From an uncultured Pseudovibrio sp. (GTDB lineage: Bacteria; Pseudomonadota; Alphaproteobacteria; Rhizobiales; Stappiaceae): DNA of 64,000 nt. The stretch lies in the NCBI GenBank assembly GCA_947496145.1, contig CANMBS010000031.1:1-64000 (forward strand), read 5' to 3'. Both the position numbers and the translations under genes were made by a program. The notes beneath the pieces were generated by a model. It was not told where the DNA came from, ran no database searches, and saw only the letters and a program-made list of their open reading frames with translations. The stretch's first letter is position 1, and every line of letters starts with the position of its first letter. Below are positions 10,873 through 21,233 of the stretch, piece by piece.

Positions 10873-12083
10873 GCCTGATCAGCATCGAAGAAGCATTAGA
10901 GCGTCTTCTGAAAAACGTAGTACCAACCAATTCCGAGCGGCTGCCGCTGCTGGAGGCTGGCGATCGCATATTAGCTGAAGACATTTCAGCAACACGCACA
11001 CAGCCACCGTTTTCCGCGTCAGCCATGGATGGTTATGCTTTAAAGGCACAGGACACCACCAATTCGGAAACCGCCCTAAGGGTAATAGGCGAAGTCGCTG
11101 CCGGGCATAACTTCAGAGGCACGCTAAAATCAGGTGAGGCTCTGCGCATTTTCACCGGCGCACCAGTCCCCGATGGAGCTGATGCAATCTTAATGCAGGA
11201 AAATGCCCGCCGTGACGGGGATAACCTGTATTGTCTGGAAAGCGTACCAGAAGGCAAATTCATTCGCCCGGCAGGTTTGGATTTCCGCGAAGGACAAATA
11301 CTCCTCAAGGCTGGAGACCCACTTGGCTTTCGCGAGCTGTCTCTTGCCGGCGCCATGAACCACGCCGCTCTCCCGGTTCACAGGAAACCGGTGATGGCGA
11401 TCCTTGCGAACGGAGATGAACTGGTCGAACCAGGCCAGACCCCGGGACCCAATCAAATCATTGCCTCCAATCAGGTTGGCATTGCACAGTTCGTGAAAGA
11501 CTGCGGCGGAACGCCATTGATGCTTGGGATCGCCCCGGATGACCCCAGACAGATCACAGCGCGCGTAAAACAAGCCATTGAAGCCAGAGCAGACGTACTC
11601 GTAACCCTTGGCGGAGCGTCCGTTGGAGATCATGACCTTATTCAGGACGTGCTCGGCGCACAAGGCATGGAGCTTGGCTTCTGGCGTATTGCGATGCGCC
11701 CGGGTAAGCCACTAATGGCCGGATCGCTAGGCCCTATGAAAGTACTCGGACTTCCCGGCAATCCGGTCTCCAGTCTGGTATGCGCTATCCTTTTCTTAAG
11801 GCCACTTCTTGATAGCCTGCTGAACCGCTCAACACCATCAGCATCGCATTCCATGGCCAAAGCGATAGTGTCGGTCAACCTTCCTGCAAATGATCTGCGA
11901 CAGGACTATTTGCGGGCGAGCCTGAAAACGGACAAAACTAGTAATTTGGTTGCTGAGCCATTTGAAAAGCAGGATTCCTCTATGCTTGCATTGCTGGCAA
12001 AAGCAGATGCCCTGATCATTCGCCCGCCACACGCTCCGGCTGTAAAAGCTGGTGAAACGGTAGAGCTGATCAGACTATCCTAA
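10869..12083 (+). CDS. moeA: Molybdopterin molybdenumtransferase
   Basis: MoeA inserts molybdate into adenylylated molybdopterin. The 404-residue protein has the MoeA N-terminal region, SASAMDGYA, the MoCF-biosynthesis domain with [11 protein letters not shown] and the phosphate-binding PGNPVSS, and a small C-terminal beta domain. It starts within the moaC stop codon. The pairing moaC-moeA just ahead of lexA is typical of Rhizobiales. Confidence 0.96.
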   Translation: MSLISIEEALERLLKNVVPTNSERLPLLEAGDRILAEDISATRTQPPFSASAMDGYALKAQDTTNSETALRVIGEVAAGHNFRGTLKSGEALRIFTGAPVPDGADAILMQENARRDGDNLYCLESVPEGKFIRPAGLDFREGQILLKAGDPLGFRELSLAGAMNHAALPVHRKPVMAILANGDELVEPGQTPGPNQIIASNQVGIAQFVKDCGGTPLMLGIAPDDPRQITARVKQAIEARADVLVTLGGASVGDHDLIQDVLGAQGMELGFWRIAMRPGKPLMAGSLGPMKVLGLPGNPVSSLVCAILFLRPLLDSLLNRSTPSASHSMAKAIVSVNLPANDLRQDYLRASLKTDKTSNLVAEPFEKQDSSMLALLAKADALIIRPPHAPAVKAGETVELIRLS

Positions 12084-12173
12084 ATTCACGAACTGAGCAC
12101 GGGCAACCCTTGCCCACTCACCCGGCAAATTTCAATTCCCCAGTTCTAGCAGGGCTTAAACACAACAAACCCA

Positions 12174-12202
12174 TTGCAGAACACAATGAGAACAGGTAGA
12201 GT
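12174..12202 (+). promoter_or_regulatory. Predicted lexA promoter
   Basis: TTGCAG (12174-12179), a 17-bp spacer and TAGAGT (12197-12202) form a plausible sigma-70 promoter 131 bp before lexA. The perfect LexA operator fills most of the spacer, so repressor binding would block polymerase directly. Confidence 0.6.
12179..12193. promoter_or_regulatory. LexA operator (SOS box), perfect GAAC-N7-GAAC
   Basis: GAAC at 12179-12182 and 12190-12193, seven bases apart, match the alphaproteobacterial LexA box. It lies in front of lexA inside the -35/-10 spacer, implying autoregulation. Confidence 0.9.
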
Positions 12203-12204
12203 AC

Positions 12205-12219
12205 GTTCGTGTTTTGTGC
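12205..12219. promoter_or_regulatory. Second, imperfect LexA half-site pair
   Basis: GTTC at 12205-12208 and GTGC at 12216-12219, seven bases apart, differ from the consensus by one base. The site sits just after the predicted -10, 12 bp from the perfect box, and may be a weaker second operator. Confidence 0.45.
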
Positions 12220-12332
12220 TTCCAATCGCAGAAGTTGAGTCACTTTTAGCTCTTGGAAGCAGCGAACGTCACGCAGGTCTGGCAGGACCGCCTTACTTTA
12301 ACATGCGCTCATGGAGCAAACGGGGATAAAAG

Positions 12333-13061
12333 ATGCTTACACAGAAGCAACACGAGCTTTTGATGTTCATCCATCAACGCTTAAAGGACGCAGGTGTTCC
12401 ACCCTCCTTTGACGAGATGAAGGACGCGCTGGATCTCCGCTCCAAGTCTGGTATTCACCGGCTCATCACCGCTCTTGAAGAACGTGGCTTTATTCGCCGC
12501 TTGCCAAACCGCGCCCGCGCACTGGAAATCCTCAAACTGCCGGATTCCATCGTATCCGGGCAAAAACCAGCAGCTAAGGAAAAAGGCTTTGCCCCTGAAG
12601 TGATTGAAGGATCGCTGAGCAAGAAGGCGCCTGCGCCTAAGGCTCCCAAACCACCGGCCCGCTCTTCCGATGAAGTTCCGGTTCTGGAAATTCCGGTAAT
12701 GGGCCGCATTGCGGCTGGTGTGCCCATTGAAGCCATTCAAACGCAGAGCCACGCTATTGCCATGCCCGCAGACCTGATGGGTCGCGGCGAGCATTATGCT
12801 TTGGAAGTCAAAGGCGACTCCATGGTTGAAGCTGGCATCTATGACGGGGACACAGTGTTAATAAAACGCGGCGATACCGCGGATAACGGTGAGATCGTTG
12901 TGGCCCTCATAGATGATGAGGAAGCAACTTTGAAGCGTCTGCGCAAAAAAGGCGCCTCAGTCGCGCTGGAAGCGGCCAACCCCGCCTACGAAACTCGCAT
13001 CTTCGGGCCGGGCCGCGTGCGCATTCAGGGCAAGATGATTGCGCTCTTCCGCCGCTATTAA
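12333..13061 (+). CDS. lexA: SOS repressor LexA
   Basis: LexA represses DNA-damage genes and cleaves itself when activated RecA is present. The 242-residue protein has an N-terminal winged helix-turn-helix (1-65; recognition helix near [14 protein letters not shown]), a long lysine- and proline-rich linker (about 75-115) and a C-terminal S24 peptidase domain. The cleavage site is Ala128-Gly129 (GRIAAGVP), the nucleophile Ser163 (KGDSMVEAG) and the general base Lys201 (EATLKR). Two operator-like sites lie upstream. Its last 105 bp overlap the convergent comEC frame. Confidence 0.98.
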   Translation: MLTQKQHELLMFIHQRLKDAGVPPSFDEMKDALDLRSKSGIHRLITALEERGFIRRLPNRARALEILKLPDSIVSGQKPAAKEKGFAPEVIEGSLSKKAPAPKAPKPPARSSDEVPVLEIPVMGRIAAGVPIEAIQTQSHAIAMPADLMGRGEHYALEVKGDSMVEAGIYDGDTVLIKRGDTADNGEIVVALIDDEEATLKRLRKKGASVALEAANPAYETRIFGPGRVRIQGKMIALFRRY

Positions 13062-15533
13062 CTCATTGCCTTCCTTTGATATTTGAGGATTCCATGGTCT
13101 GCGCTGAGCATTATACGCCCAGCGCACTTTTTTTATCCGCTCCCCAACTCCCGCCTCTCGTGAAAGCCAAAGATATGCGGCCCCATATGTATCAAGCATT
13201 TGCTGATCAATGATCAGCTGAGCACTACAGTTGCCGGGAGCTTGGGACTGTGTGACCAAAATAGCTGCAAAACGGCAGTCAGCTTCTAGCCCTTCCTGAG
13301 ACTTCGGCACTGCAAGATGAAGCGGAGCAGGATTTATCCTCCCTCTCTCGCCCACCCCCTTAGGGAATAACTTCAAGACACATCCCTGCGCATCACATGC
13401 CCGGTCCTGCGCACGTGCCCGGTGTTCCCTGAACCGGGAGGAGGCTACCCCTCCTGCCCGCAACAAACTGTCCGCAGCAAACGACATACGTGAAGACGTT
13501 ACCCGAAACGCGCCCTGCTGGTCGTAAAACGCAATGTGCTTTCCCCCATCCGCCACAATCACATCCGGCGGCTTGTCCAGAAAAAACACCAGAAATCCGG
13601 CTGCAAGCACTGGCCCGGAGAGAGCTTTCAACCACGCGGGCAAAACGCAAACCATCACAATTCCCAGCACCGCCAGCATATATCCGCCAGCCCCGGCTGC
13701 GCCTAAACTGGTCAGTCCCTCACTCAGCCCGCTCACCCAGTAGGCCACTTGCAACACCAGAGCCAGCCCCACTTCCATACCGTGAAGAAAGATAGCATCT
13801 GCACCAAGGGGTATACTCAGCAAACTTAAAAGCCCGAGGGGCATAACCACAAAACTCACTAGGGGCATAGCAAGGATATTCCCCAGCACACCATAGGGAG
13901 CAACCTGCTCAAAGTGCATTGCAGCAAAGGGGGCCGTGGCTGCGCCAGCAACCATAGAAGTAATTGCGCAGGCAAAAATCCATTTTAATATCAAATAGAT
14001 AGATCGTCCAAACATCCCAAAGAGGAAAAAAACTGTTTTTCTTTTCTCTGTCTCACCTCCCCTGAGCAACCAGCCCTGACCAGGGGAATAAAAGGAGAGT
14101 AAAGCCAGCACTGCCATAAAGGACATTTGAAAACCGGGTGCAAGAACTTCCTCAGGCCGCACGCTCAACACCACCAGACAGGCAATAGCAAGTCCGCGAT
14201 GATTAAAGGCACGCCGCCCCAGAAGTCCGGCACATAAAACCAGCAGCACCATCATATAGGCCCGCTGTGTCGCCACAGAACCGCCTGATAATCCAAGATA
14301 AACCGTTGCCCCAACAAGAGCGCCACCACTGGCATAAAGATAAAGAGTGCCGCGCAGGACAACACTCTGGCTAAAGGAGAGCACCAGTCGCACCCCTAAA
14401 AAGACAAGAGATGTCACGAGACCCATATGCATACCCGAGATAGCCAGCACATGAGCCAGCCCCGCATTACGCAGTGCCTCCTTATCCCCCTGACCAAGAT
14501 AGTCCCGCTTGCCAACCAGCAAAGCCACGGCAAACGCACTTTCAGGGCTATTGTTGAGCACCCGCCGAATACGCAAAGCAATCCTCTGACGTATGTTATC
14601 CAACTCCCGCCACACACCCAAACCCGTTGCATCACTCACAACAACAGGCTGCGACAGCCCATAGCCAACAGCACCGATCCCTTTGAAAAACGCAGTGCGA
14701 GCAAAGTCATAACCGCCCGGACGCACCGCCCCACCGGGCGGTAACAGGCGCACTCTTACCTGCACCCGGCTCCCCAGAACCGGAGCAATCTTCACCCCCT
14801 TCAGATTCACCCGTATTTTGTAGCCCAGCGCAGTTTTACCTGCCTTACCGAGCACCTCCACATCTTTAAAAACAACAGAGTAACCGCCTTGCCCGGAATG
14901 TTTTATCCCCGCAACAACACCCTCAACTTTTCGGCTCACCGGATGGTCCAACGGTACCCCGCGAGCATACTCCACTCGCAGGTCAGCAAGAAAAAAACCG
15001 AGAGAAAAAAACAAAAGCGCCGCCAGGCCAACCATTGCACCGCCCGCGCGGCACCTGCGAAAAACCATAAATGACAGCAGGATAGGAGCAAGGCCGCTCA
15101 ATACACCAACCGGTTCCGCTGGCAGAGCGAAATACACCAGCACGCCTGCCATATGGCAAAGGGCATACCATACAATACCGTTCCCTCGCCCCCAGTCCTG
15201 TACGAGGACAGAACGGGTATAGGTTAAAACTGCGGGCCAGTCGGGCTCACGCATAAACGCAAAAAACCGCCCTATGACATTTGCGCTGCCAGCAAGCGCT
15301 GCCCAAAAGCCAGAGCTTTGATTTTTATCAGGATTATCCTGAGTTGCGTTGCTATGTGCGTTTTTTGCGTAAATTTGCGTTTTTATACGTTGTTTATGTG
15401 AAAACGCGCCCGTTTCCTCTTGCCCGGCAAACGCATCCTTGAAAAACTTATCCCCCTTAAGGCAAAGTGCATCCATACTGAGAGCTGAACCACCAGTTTC
15501 CATCTTGCCTGAGGATGATTTCCCATCGTGCAC
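12957..15533 (-). CDS. comEC: ComEC/Rec2-family DNA-uptake channel protein
   Basis: This polytopic inner-membrane protein is related to the competence channel that passes single-stranded DNA. After a variable polar N-terminus come several helices with a small soluble domain (DUF4131-like, [22 protein letters not shown]). The ComEC core follows, with [20 protein letters not shown]-like [12 protein letters not shown] and [13 protein letters not shown]. The C-terminal soluble part ([15 protein letters not shown]) is a shortened remnant region rather than a full metallo-beta-lactamase domain, as usual in alphaproteobacteria. I favour GTG 15533 (GGAG 6 nt ahead, 858 aa); ATG 15503 (848 aa) is the alternative. 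The frame stays open to 16973 but that part is antisense gltX. The 3' end runs 105 bp into lexA. Confidence 0.85.
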   Translation of the reverse strand: MHDGKSSSGKMETGGSALSMDALCLKGDKFFKDAFAGQEETGAFSHKQRIKTQIYAKNAHSNATQDNPDKNQSSGFWAALAGSANVIGRFFAFMREPDWPAVLTYTRSVLVQDWGRGNGIVWYALCHMAGVLVYFALPAEPVGVLSGLAPILLSFMVFRRCRAGGAMVGLAALLFFSLGFFLADLRVEYARGVPLDHPVSRKVEGVVAGIKHSGQGGYSVVFKDVEVLGKAGKTALGYKIRVNLKGVKIAPVLGSRVQVRVRLLPPGGAVRPGGYDFARTAFFKGIGAVGYGLSQPVVVSDATGLGVWRELDNIRQRIALRIRRVLNNSPESAFAVALLVGKRDYLGQGDKEALRNAGLAHVLAISGMHMGLVTSLVFLGVRLVLSFSQSVVLRGTLYLYASGGALVGATVYLGLSGGSVATQRAYMMVLLVLCAGLLGRRAFNHRGLAIACLVVLSVRPEEVLAPGFQMSFMAVLALLSFYSPGQGWLLRGGETEKRKTVFFLFGMFGRSIYLILKWIFACAITSMVAGAATAPFAAMHFEQVAPYGVLGNILAMPLVSFVVMPLGLLSLLSIPLGADAIFLHGMEVGLALVLQVAYWVSGLSEGLTSLGAAGAGGYMLAVLGIVMVCVLPAWLKALSGPVLAAGFLVFFLDKPPDVIVADGGKHIAFYDQQGAFRVTSSRMSFAADSLLRAGGVASSRFREHRARAQDRACDAQGCVLKLFPKGVGERGRINPAPLHLAVPKSQEGLEADCRFAAILVTQSQAPGNCSAQLIIDQQMLDTYGAAYLWLSREAGVGERIKKVRWAYNAQRRPWNPQISKEGNELIAAEERNHLALNAHAARPEDASFVGGVGRFQRD
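13100..13134 (+). terminator. Intrinsic terminator of lexA, embedded in comEC coding sequence
   Basis: TGCGCTG (13100-13106) pairs with CAGCGCA (13120-13126), followed by a T7 run to 13134. It lies 39 bp after the lexA stop. On the other strand the same bases encode part of the comEC C-terminus, where the T7 run reads as an AAA-AAA lysine pair. Confidence 0.8.
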
Positions 15534-15659
15534 CCCTAACTCCGCCTCTGCCACTTGGGAACTGTGCAAGCCTATGGTACACAGCCCGCAGAAAAACGGC
15601 GCCCCGTCGTAATTACCCCAAACTATTCGAAGTAACCTGAAACTTTTTTCGGACGAGAT

Positions 15660-17084
15660 ATGACTAAACCTGTCGTCACGCGCTTTGCGCCTTCTCCTAC
15701 CGGCTACCTGCATATTGGTGGCGCTCGCACAGCCCTGTTCAACTGGCTGCTGGCAAAACACAATGGCGGCAAAATGCTGCTGCGCATTGAAGACACCGAC
15801 CGCAGCCGCTCTACCGAGGAAGCCGTTGACGCCCTGCTCGACGGCCTGTCCTGGCTGGGTCTGGACTGGGACGGAGAGCCAATCTCTCAGTATGCCAACG
15901 CTGGCCGCCACCGCAAAGTCGCGGAACAGATGGTCAAAGACGGTACTGCGTACTACTGCTACTGCACCCCGGAAGAAGTTACTGCCATGCGCGAAAAAGC
16001 CCGCGCAGAAGGCCGTCCGCCACGCTATGACGGCACATGGCGTGACCGTGACCCCTCTGAGGCACCTGAGGGCGTTTCCCCTGTTATCCGTCTCAAAGCT
16101 CCGCTGGAAGGCGAAACCATCGTCGAAGATCAGGTTCAGGGCACTGTCACGTTCCAGAACAAAGAGCTGGACGATCTGATTCTGCTGCGCTCTGATGGCA
16201 ACCCAACCTACATGCTGGCCGTTGTTGTTGATGACCACGACATGGGCGTAACCCATATCGTGCGCGGTGATGACCACCTGACCAACGCAGCCCGTCAGGC
16301 GCTGATTTATAAGGCGATGAACTGGGACGTACCGGTTATGGCCCACATTCCGCTCATCTACGGCCCGGATGGCGCAAAACTGTCTAAACGCCATGGTGCG
16401 ATTGGCGCAGAAGCTTACCGCGCCATGGGCTACCTGCCATCTGCCATGCGCAACTATCTGGCTCGTCTTGGCTGGTCTCATGGTGATGATGAGATCTTCT
16501 CCACCGAGCAGATGATCGAATGGTTTGGTCTGGACGCCGTTGGCAAGTCCCCATCCCGCTTCGACTTTAAGAAGCTGGAGAACCTGAACGCCCATTACAT
16601 GCGTTCTGAAAGCGATGATGAACTGCTCGGCAATTTCCTCAACTACCTGATGGATGTTGAAGGTGGTGCGGACGTCATGGCGTGGATAGCTGGCGACGGC
16701 AATCAGGACAAACTGGTCGCAGCCTTGCCGGGCCTGAAAGAACGCGCAAAGACCCTTGTGGAATTGCAGGAGTCCGCCCGCTATCTCTGGGTACAGCGTC
16801 CGCTGGATCTGGATGCAAAGGCTGAAAAGATCCTGTCCGATGATGCCCGCGCAATCCTTGGCAAAGTTCTGCCAGCACTGGAAGCACTCAGTGAATGGAC
16901 CGTGGAAAGCACCGAAACAGCTGTCAAAGCCGTTGCCGAAGCAGAAGAGTTGAAACTGGGTAAAGTTGCGCAACCACTGCGCGCAGCGCTCACAGGCCGT
17001 GGAACATCACCGGGTATCTTTGATGTTCTGGCAGTTCTTGGAAAAGAAGAATCCTGCGCCCGCATCCGGGATTTCGCGGCTTAA
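15660..17084 (+). CDS. gltX: Glutamate--tRNA ligase
   Basis: Class I glutamyl-tRNA synthetase charges tRNA-Glu. The 474-residue protein has the HIGH-type signature [11 protein letters not shown] at 11-21, [10 protein letters not shown], the KLSKRHG loop in the catalytic core and a helical anticodon-binding C-terminus. It is divergent from comEC; 126 bp separate its start from the comEC start. Alphaproteobacteria often carry two GltX copies, one partly acting on tRNA-Gln; which this is cannot be decided here. Confidence 0.96.
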   Translation: MTKPVVTRFAPSPTGYLHIGGARTALFNWLLAKHNGGKMLLRIEDTDRSRSTEEAVDALLDGLSWLGLDWDGEPISQYANAGRHRKVAEQMVKDGTAYYCYCTPEEVTAMREKARAEGRPPRYDGTWRDRDPSEAPEGVSPVIRLKAPLEGETIVEDQVQGTVTFQNKELDDLILLRSDGNPTYMLAVVVDDHDMGVTHIVRGDDHLTNAARQALIYKAMNWDVPVMAHIPLIYGPDGAKLSKRHGAIGAEAYRAMGYLPSAMRNYLARLGWSHGDDEIFSTEQMIEWFGLDAVGKSPSRFDFKKLENLNAHYMRSESDDELLGNFLNYLMDVEGGADVMAWIAGDGNQDKLVAALPGLKERAKTLVELQESARYLWVQRPLDLDAKAEKILSDDARAILGKVLPALEALSEWTVESTETAVKAVAEAEELKLGKVAQPLRAALTGRGTSPGIFDVLAVLGKEESCARIRDFAA

Positions 17085-17102
17085 TCCGCTGAAATTTCAC
17101 AA

Positions 17103-17143
17103 AAACTACCGCTACAAGTGCCTGACAGCCGTAGCGGTAGTTT
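17103..17143 (+). terminator. Hairpin after gltX
   Basis: A perfect 13-bp stem (AAACTACCGCTAC 17103-17115, GTAGCGGTAGTTT 17131-17143) with a 15-nt loop starts 18 bp after gltX. The T-run is only three bases, so termination may be partial. Confidence 0.6.
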
Positions 17144-17315
17144 CACATATAACCAAAAGCATGGGTTGCAGGTCCTTGCCCCACCGCTTCAAATGATATA
17201 GGCAATTCCACGACAACACTCTCCTCCGGGCGGAAACGTCAGATCATGCGATGTATTCACTTGTACACAAATAAGTGAAGCAGCATGAGGAGATACAAAA
17301 CGGGGGTTGCCTGAT

Positions 17316-18608
17316 ATGAGCGACAAAACAGCGAAACTTACCCTTGGCGATCAGAGCTGGGACTTTAACGTCCATTCTGGTTCCATTGGCCCTGATGTTC
17401 TGGACATCGGTTCGCTTTATAAGCAAACCGGCCACTTCACACTGGACCCAGGTTTCACATCTACTGCCTCATGCGAATCCAAGATCACTTACATTGATGG
17501 TGACGAAGGTACGCTTTTGTACCGTGGATACCCGATCGAACAACTCGCCGAGCACGGCGACTTTCTGGAAAGCTGCTACCTGCTGCTGTATGGCGAGCTG
17601 CCAACACGCGCTGAGAAAGACGACTTTGTTCATCGTGTAACCTATCACACCATGATCCATGATCAGATGAGTTCTTTCTTCAAAGGCTACCGCCGTGACG
17701 CCCACCCGATGGCAGTCATGACCGGCACCGTTGGAGCCATGTCTTCTTTCTACCATGACAGCACAGACATCGCCGATCCGCACCAGCGCATGGTTGCTTC
17801 CCTGCGCATGATCGCAAAGATGCCAACCATTGCTGCAATGGCTTATAAATACCACGTTGGCCAGCCATTCGTTTACCCAAGAAACGATCTGGACTACGCT
17901 TCCAACTTCCTGCACATGTGCTTTGCAGTTCCATGTGAGGAATACAAGGTAAATCCGGTTCTGGCCCGCGCTATGGACCGTATCTTCATCCTGCACGCCG
18001 ACCACGAGCAGAACGCATCCACCTCCACAGTCCGCCTTGCAGGCTCTTCAGGTGCAAACCCGTTCGCATGTATCGCAGCCGGTATTGCATGTCTGTGGGG
18101 CCCATCCCACGGCGGTGCAAACGAAGCAGCTCTTAACATGCTCGCAGAAATCGGTTCTGTAGACCGCATTCCTGAGTATGTTGCCCGTGCAAAAGACAAG
18201 AATGATCCGTTCCGCCTCATGGGCTTCGGTCACCGTGTCTACAAAAACTACGACCCGCGCGCGCGCATCATGCAGAAGACCTGTCATGAAGTGCTGGGCG
18301 AGCTGGGCCATCAGGACGATCCGCTGCTGGAAGTGGCAATGGAACTGGAAAAAGTTGCTCTCACTGATCCTTACTTCATTGAGAAGAAGCTTTACCCGAA
18401 CATTGACTTCTACTCCGGCATCACCCTGCGTGCTCTGGGCTTCCCAACCACCATGTTCACTGTGCTGTTCGCACTGGCCCGTACAGTAGGCTGGATCGCA
18501 CAGTGGAAGGAAATGATTGAAGATCCTTCACAGCGCATCGGTCGCCCGCGTCAGCTGTACACCGGCTATGCAAAACGCGATTATCAGGCAATCGACCAGC
18601 GTCGCTAA
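17316..18608 (+). CDS. gltA: Citrate synthase (type II)
   Basis: Citrate synthase condenses oxaloacetate and acetyl-CoA at the entry of the TCA cycle. The 430-residue protein has the catalytic residues in [27 protein letters not shown] and NIDFYSG, and the N-terminal beta domain typical of hexameric NADH-sensitive enzymes. I chose ATG 17316; the in-frame TTG at 17307 sits inside the G-rich ribosome site. A terminator follows directly. In many relatives gltA is followed by the lpx cluster; here an accessory island intervenes. Confidence 0.97.
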   Translation: MSDKTAKLTLGDQSWDFNVHSGSIGPDVLDIGSLYKQTGHFTLDPGFTSTASCESKITYIDGDEGTLLYRGYPIEQLAEHGDFLESCYLLLYGELPTRAEKDDFVHRVTYHTMIHDQMSSFFKGYRRDAHPMAVMTGTVGAMSSFYHDSTDIADPHQRMVASLRMIAKMPTIAAMAYKYHVGQPFVYPRNDLDYASNFLHMCFAVPCEEYKVNPVLARAMDRIFILHADHEQNASTSTVRLAGSSGANPFACIAAGIACLWGPSHGGANEAALNMLAEIGSVDRIPEYVARAKDKNDPFRLMGFGHRVYKNYDPRARIMQKTCHEVLGELGHQDDPLLEVAMELEKVALTDPYFIEKKLYPNIDFYSGITLRALGFPTTMFTVLFALARTVGWIAQWKEMIEDPSQRIGRPRQLYTGYAKRDYQAIDQRR

Positions 18609-18621
18609 GATACTCAGAAAG

Positions 18622-18646
18622 AGGAGGCCCCCGCGCCTCCTTTTTT
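18622..18646 (+). terminator. Intrinsic terminator of gltA
   Basis: AGGAGGC (18622-18628) pairs with GCCTCCT (18635-18641) around a 6-nt loop, and a T6 run (18641-18646) follows. Confidence 0.88.
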
Positions 18647-18789
18647 ATTTGCCTGCATTTTAAATTGAATAGCGCAGGTTTGCTTCACGGCCAGACAACC
18701 AAAAAGCTGTTTCTTCCTGTTCAGACTTCGCCACATCCCTATCCTTCGCTTCCAGAAAAGCACTCCCGGCAGCAGGAAAGGATGTTCTG

Positions 18790-19239
18790 ATGCGCCTTGC
18801 AGCTCTTCCCGTAGCAGTAACCTCAGCGCTTCTGCTAAGCCTCACAGTCCCGGCATTTTCGCAGATTGATGCACAGCCAGGCTCAAGAGACGTGACGTTT
18901 CAGGACGTCAGCAGTCAGGATGCAGAAACCAGCAATGAATTTTGCCTCCGGCGCTATGGCAGCGGCTACACTGTCACCCCATCAAAGGACTCTCCAAAAC
19001 GCAAATACACCAGCGATAAAGGTCACACGATCACGCTTCTGGACCGCAGCGAAATCATCGGACAGGGCGTCTTTGCCGAGCATGACAGATTCCTCATGTC
19101 ATTTCCCGACGCACCAGACAAAAAGGTGGAAGTAACTCAGTTTGTGACCGGCATGATTGGTGCAGATGGCTATAGCGGCGTCTTTACAGACGGCACCTGC
19201 ACGGGAAAAGTCACCGTCGGGCCATGGAAGACTGGGTAA
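18790..19239 (+). CDS. Small secreted protein, paralogue 1 of a four-gene family
   Basis: I do not recognise this family. The 149-residue product starts with a Sec signal peptide (positive MRLAAL, hydrophobic core, cut near AFS at residue 24). The mature part has two cysteines, Cys52 in FCLRRYGSGYT and Cys137 in VFTDGTCTGK, which could form a disulfide in the periplasm, plus a central KGHTITL strand and QFVTGM. The same plan occurs in the products at 19292, 20552 and 21234, and it is closest to the 19292 product. AAGGA lies 7 nt before the start. It lies 52 nt before the next paralogue and may share a transcript. Function unknown. Confidence 0.8.
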   Translation: MRLAALPVAVTSALLLSLTVPAFSQIDAQPGSRDVTFQDVSSQDAETSNEFCLRRYGSGYTVTPSKDSPKRKYTSDKGHTITLLDRSEIIGQGVFAEHDRFLMSFPDAPDKKVEVTQFVTGMIGADGYSGVFTDGTCTGKVTVGPWKTG

Positions 19240-19291
19240 ACCGGTTAAAACCTCACTCTGGAGCCTCATCAGAAAACTTACGGGAGTGTCT

Positions 19292-19777
19292 ATGCATCGA
19301 TCAAACCTGACCTTTATATGCTTCCTGCTAGCGTTTCCTCTGACGCTCCCATCACCAGCCCGCAGCCAGCTTATTCATCCCGATAACCCGGCAAGTCCCT
19401 TCCTCGACCTCAAACGCCTCTCACAATCTCGGAAAATTGCCATTGAAGACTTAAGATCCCTCACCGACAGTGTTGGGATCGAGGTATGCAAGCAACGCTA
19501 TGGCACAGGATACACTGTCTCCCCGGCCCCCAATGGCAGGCACGGCCAGTTTGTAAGCGATATGGGCCACACCTTCACTTTGTATAGCCGCAGCGAGCTG
19601 CAAGGCTCCGGCATATATGCGGAGCACTCACAGGTCATCATCACCTATCCGGACCAGAAGGAACAGGAAGCAACCATCACCCAGTTTGTAACCGGGTTCA
19701 CCGATTCAAAACGGTTCTCAGGTGTTTTTTCCGATGGCACCTGTGCAGGAAAATTTGCAGTGGTGGAAGCGCAGTAA
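19292..19777 (+). CDS. Small secreted protein, paralogue 2
   Basis: This is a 161-residue unknown protein of the same family as its upstream neighbour. The signal peptide ends near residue 25 (MHRSNLTFICFLLAF core). The conserved cysteines are Cys66 in VCKQRYGTGYT and Cys151 in VFSDGTCAGK, with MGHTFTL and QFVTGF between. I chose ATG 19292, with GGGAG 5 nt before it, rather than the longer frame from 19157, which overlaps paralogue 1 and lacks a signal peptide. It shares more with paralogue 1 than with paralogues 3 and 4 (YTVSP versus YTVTP; SRSE versus DRSE). Confidence 0.78.
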   Translation: MHRSNLTFICFLLAFPLTLPSPARSQLIHPDNPASPFLDLKRLSQSRKIAIEDLRSLTDSVGIEVCKQRYGTGYTVSPAPNGRHGQFVSDMGHTFTLYSRSELQGSGIYAEHSQVIITYPDQKEQEATITQFVTGFTDSKRFSGVFSDGTCAGKFAVVEAQ

Positions 19778-19786
19778 CGACTGCAC

Positions 19787-20251
19787 TCAGCCATTCACCA
19801 GCAAACACTTACTCACGTGCTTTTCTGAGGTCTTGTAATCACGAAACCCCATGGCCTCATAGTACCCCAGCCCCTCCAGGTTATCAGAGCCAATCGTCGC
19901 ATCAATCTTCTCAAGTCCAGCCGCTTTTGCAGCTTCCAGCGTTGCGCCAAACAGCGCACGGCCCACACCGCGCCCCGCAGCCCGTGGACGCACATGCGTG
20001 CCAATCGTCCCCCATCCCGGCGTCACACCATATGCATTGCCCTCACTGGCTCGCTTAAGCACCTGAAGGCCCAGCAAACAGCCGTCGGTATCTTCAACCA
20101 CAGAACAGCGGATATTGTCTGCATGGGCAATGTAATTGGTGCGGGCGTAGTCCTCATCACTTGGCAAACTCCGCTTTCCGGCAGCTGCAAGTTCTTGCAA
20201 AAATGCACTCATCTCCGCCGCATCCGTTAACACTGCTTCTCTGACTTTCAT
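19787..20251 (-). CDS. GNAT-family N-acetyltransferase
   Basis: This is a 154-residue acetyltransferase of the GNAT fold; the substrate is unknown. It shows an N-terminal MKVREAVLTDAAEMSAF strand-helix, the acetyl-CoA loop RPRAAGRGVGRALF and the C-terminal YYEAMGFRDYKTSE motif. I chose ATG 20251 with AAGGA about 10 nt ahead; an upstream ATG at 20269 abuts the same AAGG. It is encoded opposite to the four secreted paralogues and separates pair 1-2 from pair 3-4, with its stop 9 bp from that of paralogue 2. Confidence 0.85.
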   Translation of the reverse strand: MKVREAVLTDAAEMSAFLQELAAAGKRSLPSDEDYARTNYIAHADNIRCSVVEDTDGCLLGLQVLKRASEGNAYGVTPGWGTIGTHVRPRAAGRGVGRALFGATLEAAKAAGLEKIDATIGSDNLEGLGYYEAMGFRDYKTSEKHVSKCLLVNG

Positions 20252-20551
20252 TGGGGTCTCATCCTTCAAACTTTACATCAACCCTACCACAGCACCGGAT
20301 AACGCAGCATCCCGCAGGCCGATAAAACAATGTTTTCAAAAGGAAACGAACCTCTCAGCTCCAAATATGTAAACCCCGCATAAATTTACAAACCTGTTCT
20401 TCACCTTGTTTCTCATAGGCCCTCACAGACAATCATTGCGTTAACACCCATCACTTACCCTCTGTGCGGCTTTAAAGCGGTGTCTGATCAAAATCGGCAT
20501 CCCATCTAAAGACCAGTGTTCAAGCTCAGGAAACAAGAAGTGGTGGCATCC

Positions 20552-21010
20552 ATGAAGAAGATAGTTTGTGCAGCACTAACCCTTGGTGCACTCGCATATG
20601 TCAGCAGCATGGCTCTGGCGGATAATCATGACACAGACACCGACGCCAGCAACGAAAACGTCACATTCTCAGATATGTCCCTTGTTGATGGCAACCCTGA
20701 CGATGGCACCTGCGCAAAGCGCTATGGTTCTGGTTACAAAACACAAGACCACCCGGACACCTCAGCAGACAGCGGCAAGAAGACCACCGAGCAAGGCCAT
20801 GACATCGTCATCTCCTCCACTGGCGGCACCATAGGCGACGGCATCCTGTCCATCGAAAATGAATACGAAATCATCTTTCCTGATGACGACAAGAAAGAAC
20901 CAGTGGACGTAAAAATGTTCGCAACCGGGTTGATCGGCAGCGGTACAGCCTCCGGTGTTTTTTCTGACGGCACCTGCCGCGGCAAAGTCACTATTCAGGC
21001 GAGCCAGTAG
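20552..21010 (+). CDS. Small secreted protein, paralogue 3
   Basis: This is a 152-residue unknown protein of the four-gene family. The signal peptide MKKIVCAALTLGAL...MALA is probably cut after residue 23, followed by an acidic, threonine-rich mature N-terminus. Core motifs are Cys54 in GTCAKRYGSGY, QGHDIVIS, IENEYEIIFPDD and Cys142 in VFSDGTCRGK. It is closest to paralogue 4, with which it shares GNPDDGTCAKRYG and FSIENEY-like strands. A longer frame from GTG 20516 is possible but would bury the signal peptide. It has its own 300-bp upstream region, so it is probably transcribed separately from pair 1-2. Confidence 0.78.
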   Translation: MKKIVCAALTLGALAYVSSMALADNHDTDTDASNENVTFSDMSLVDGNPDDGTCAKRYGSGYKTQDHPDTSADSGKKTTEQGHDIVISSTGGTIGDGILSIENEYEIIFPDDDKKEPVDVKMFATGLIGSGTASGVFSDGTCRGKVTIQASQ

Positions 21011-21036
21011 CCCATTTTAATGGCCTGAGCACTCAA

Positions 21037-21081
21037 GTTGAGGTTGCAGCTAAGCGATACGTTCAAAACAGCAGCCTCAAC
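21037..21081 (+). terminator. Hairpin after paralogue 3
   Basis: GTTGAGGTTGC (21037-21047) pairs with GCAGCCTCAAC (21071-21081) through one G-U pair, with a 23-nt loop and no T-run. It may be a weak terminator or 3' stabilising structure; the rest of the 21011-21233 spacer is A/T-rich and holds no ORF. Confidence 0.4.
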
Positions 21082-21233
21082 AAATGATACAGCTCAGCAT
21101 CATACAACAATGTTTCACAACACACTTAAAAGATAGGGATACTCACATAAATAAATATAAATCAAAGAGTTAAAGAGAAAACCTCACAAGACAGATGAAC
21201 TAGTTAAGAAAACCGTTCAGGATGGTTCGTAAC

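Noticed and set aside
15534-16973. The comEC frame stays open for a further 1.4 kb, giving an apparent 1338-residue protein
   Set aside because: This part is exactly antisense to gltX and its translation is unlike any ComEC N-terminus; it is a codon-bias shadow.
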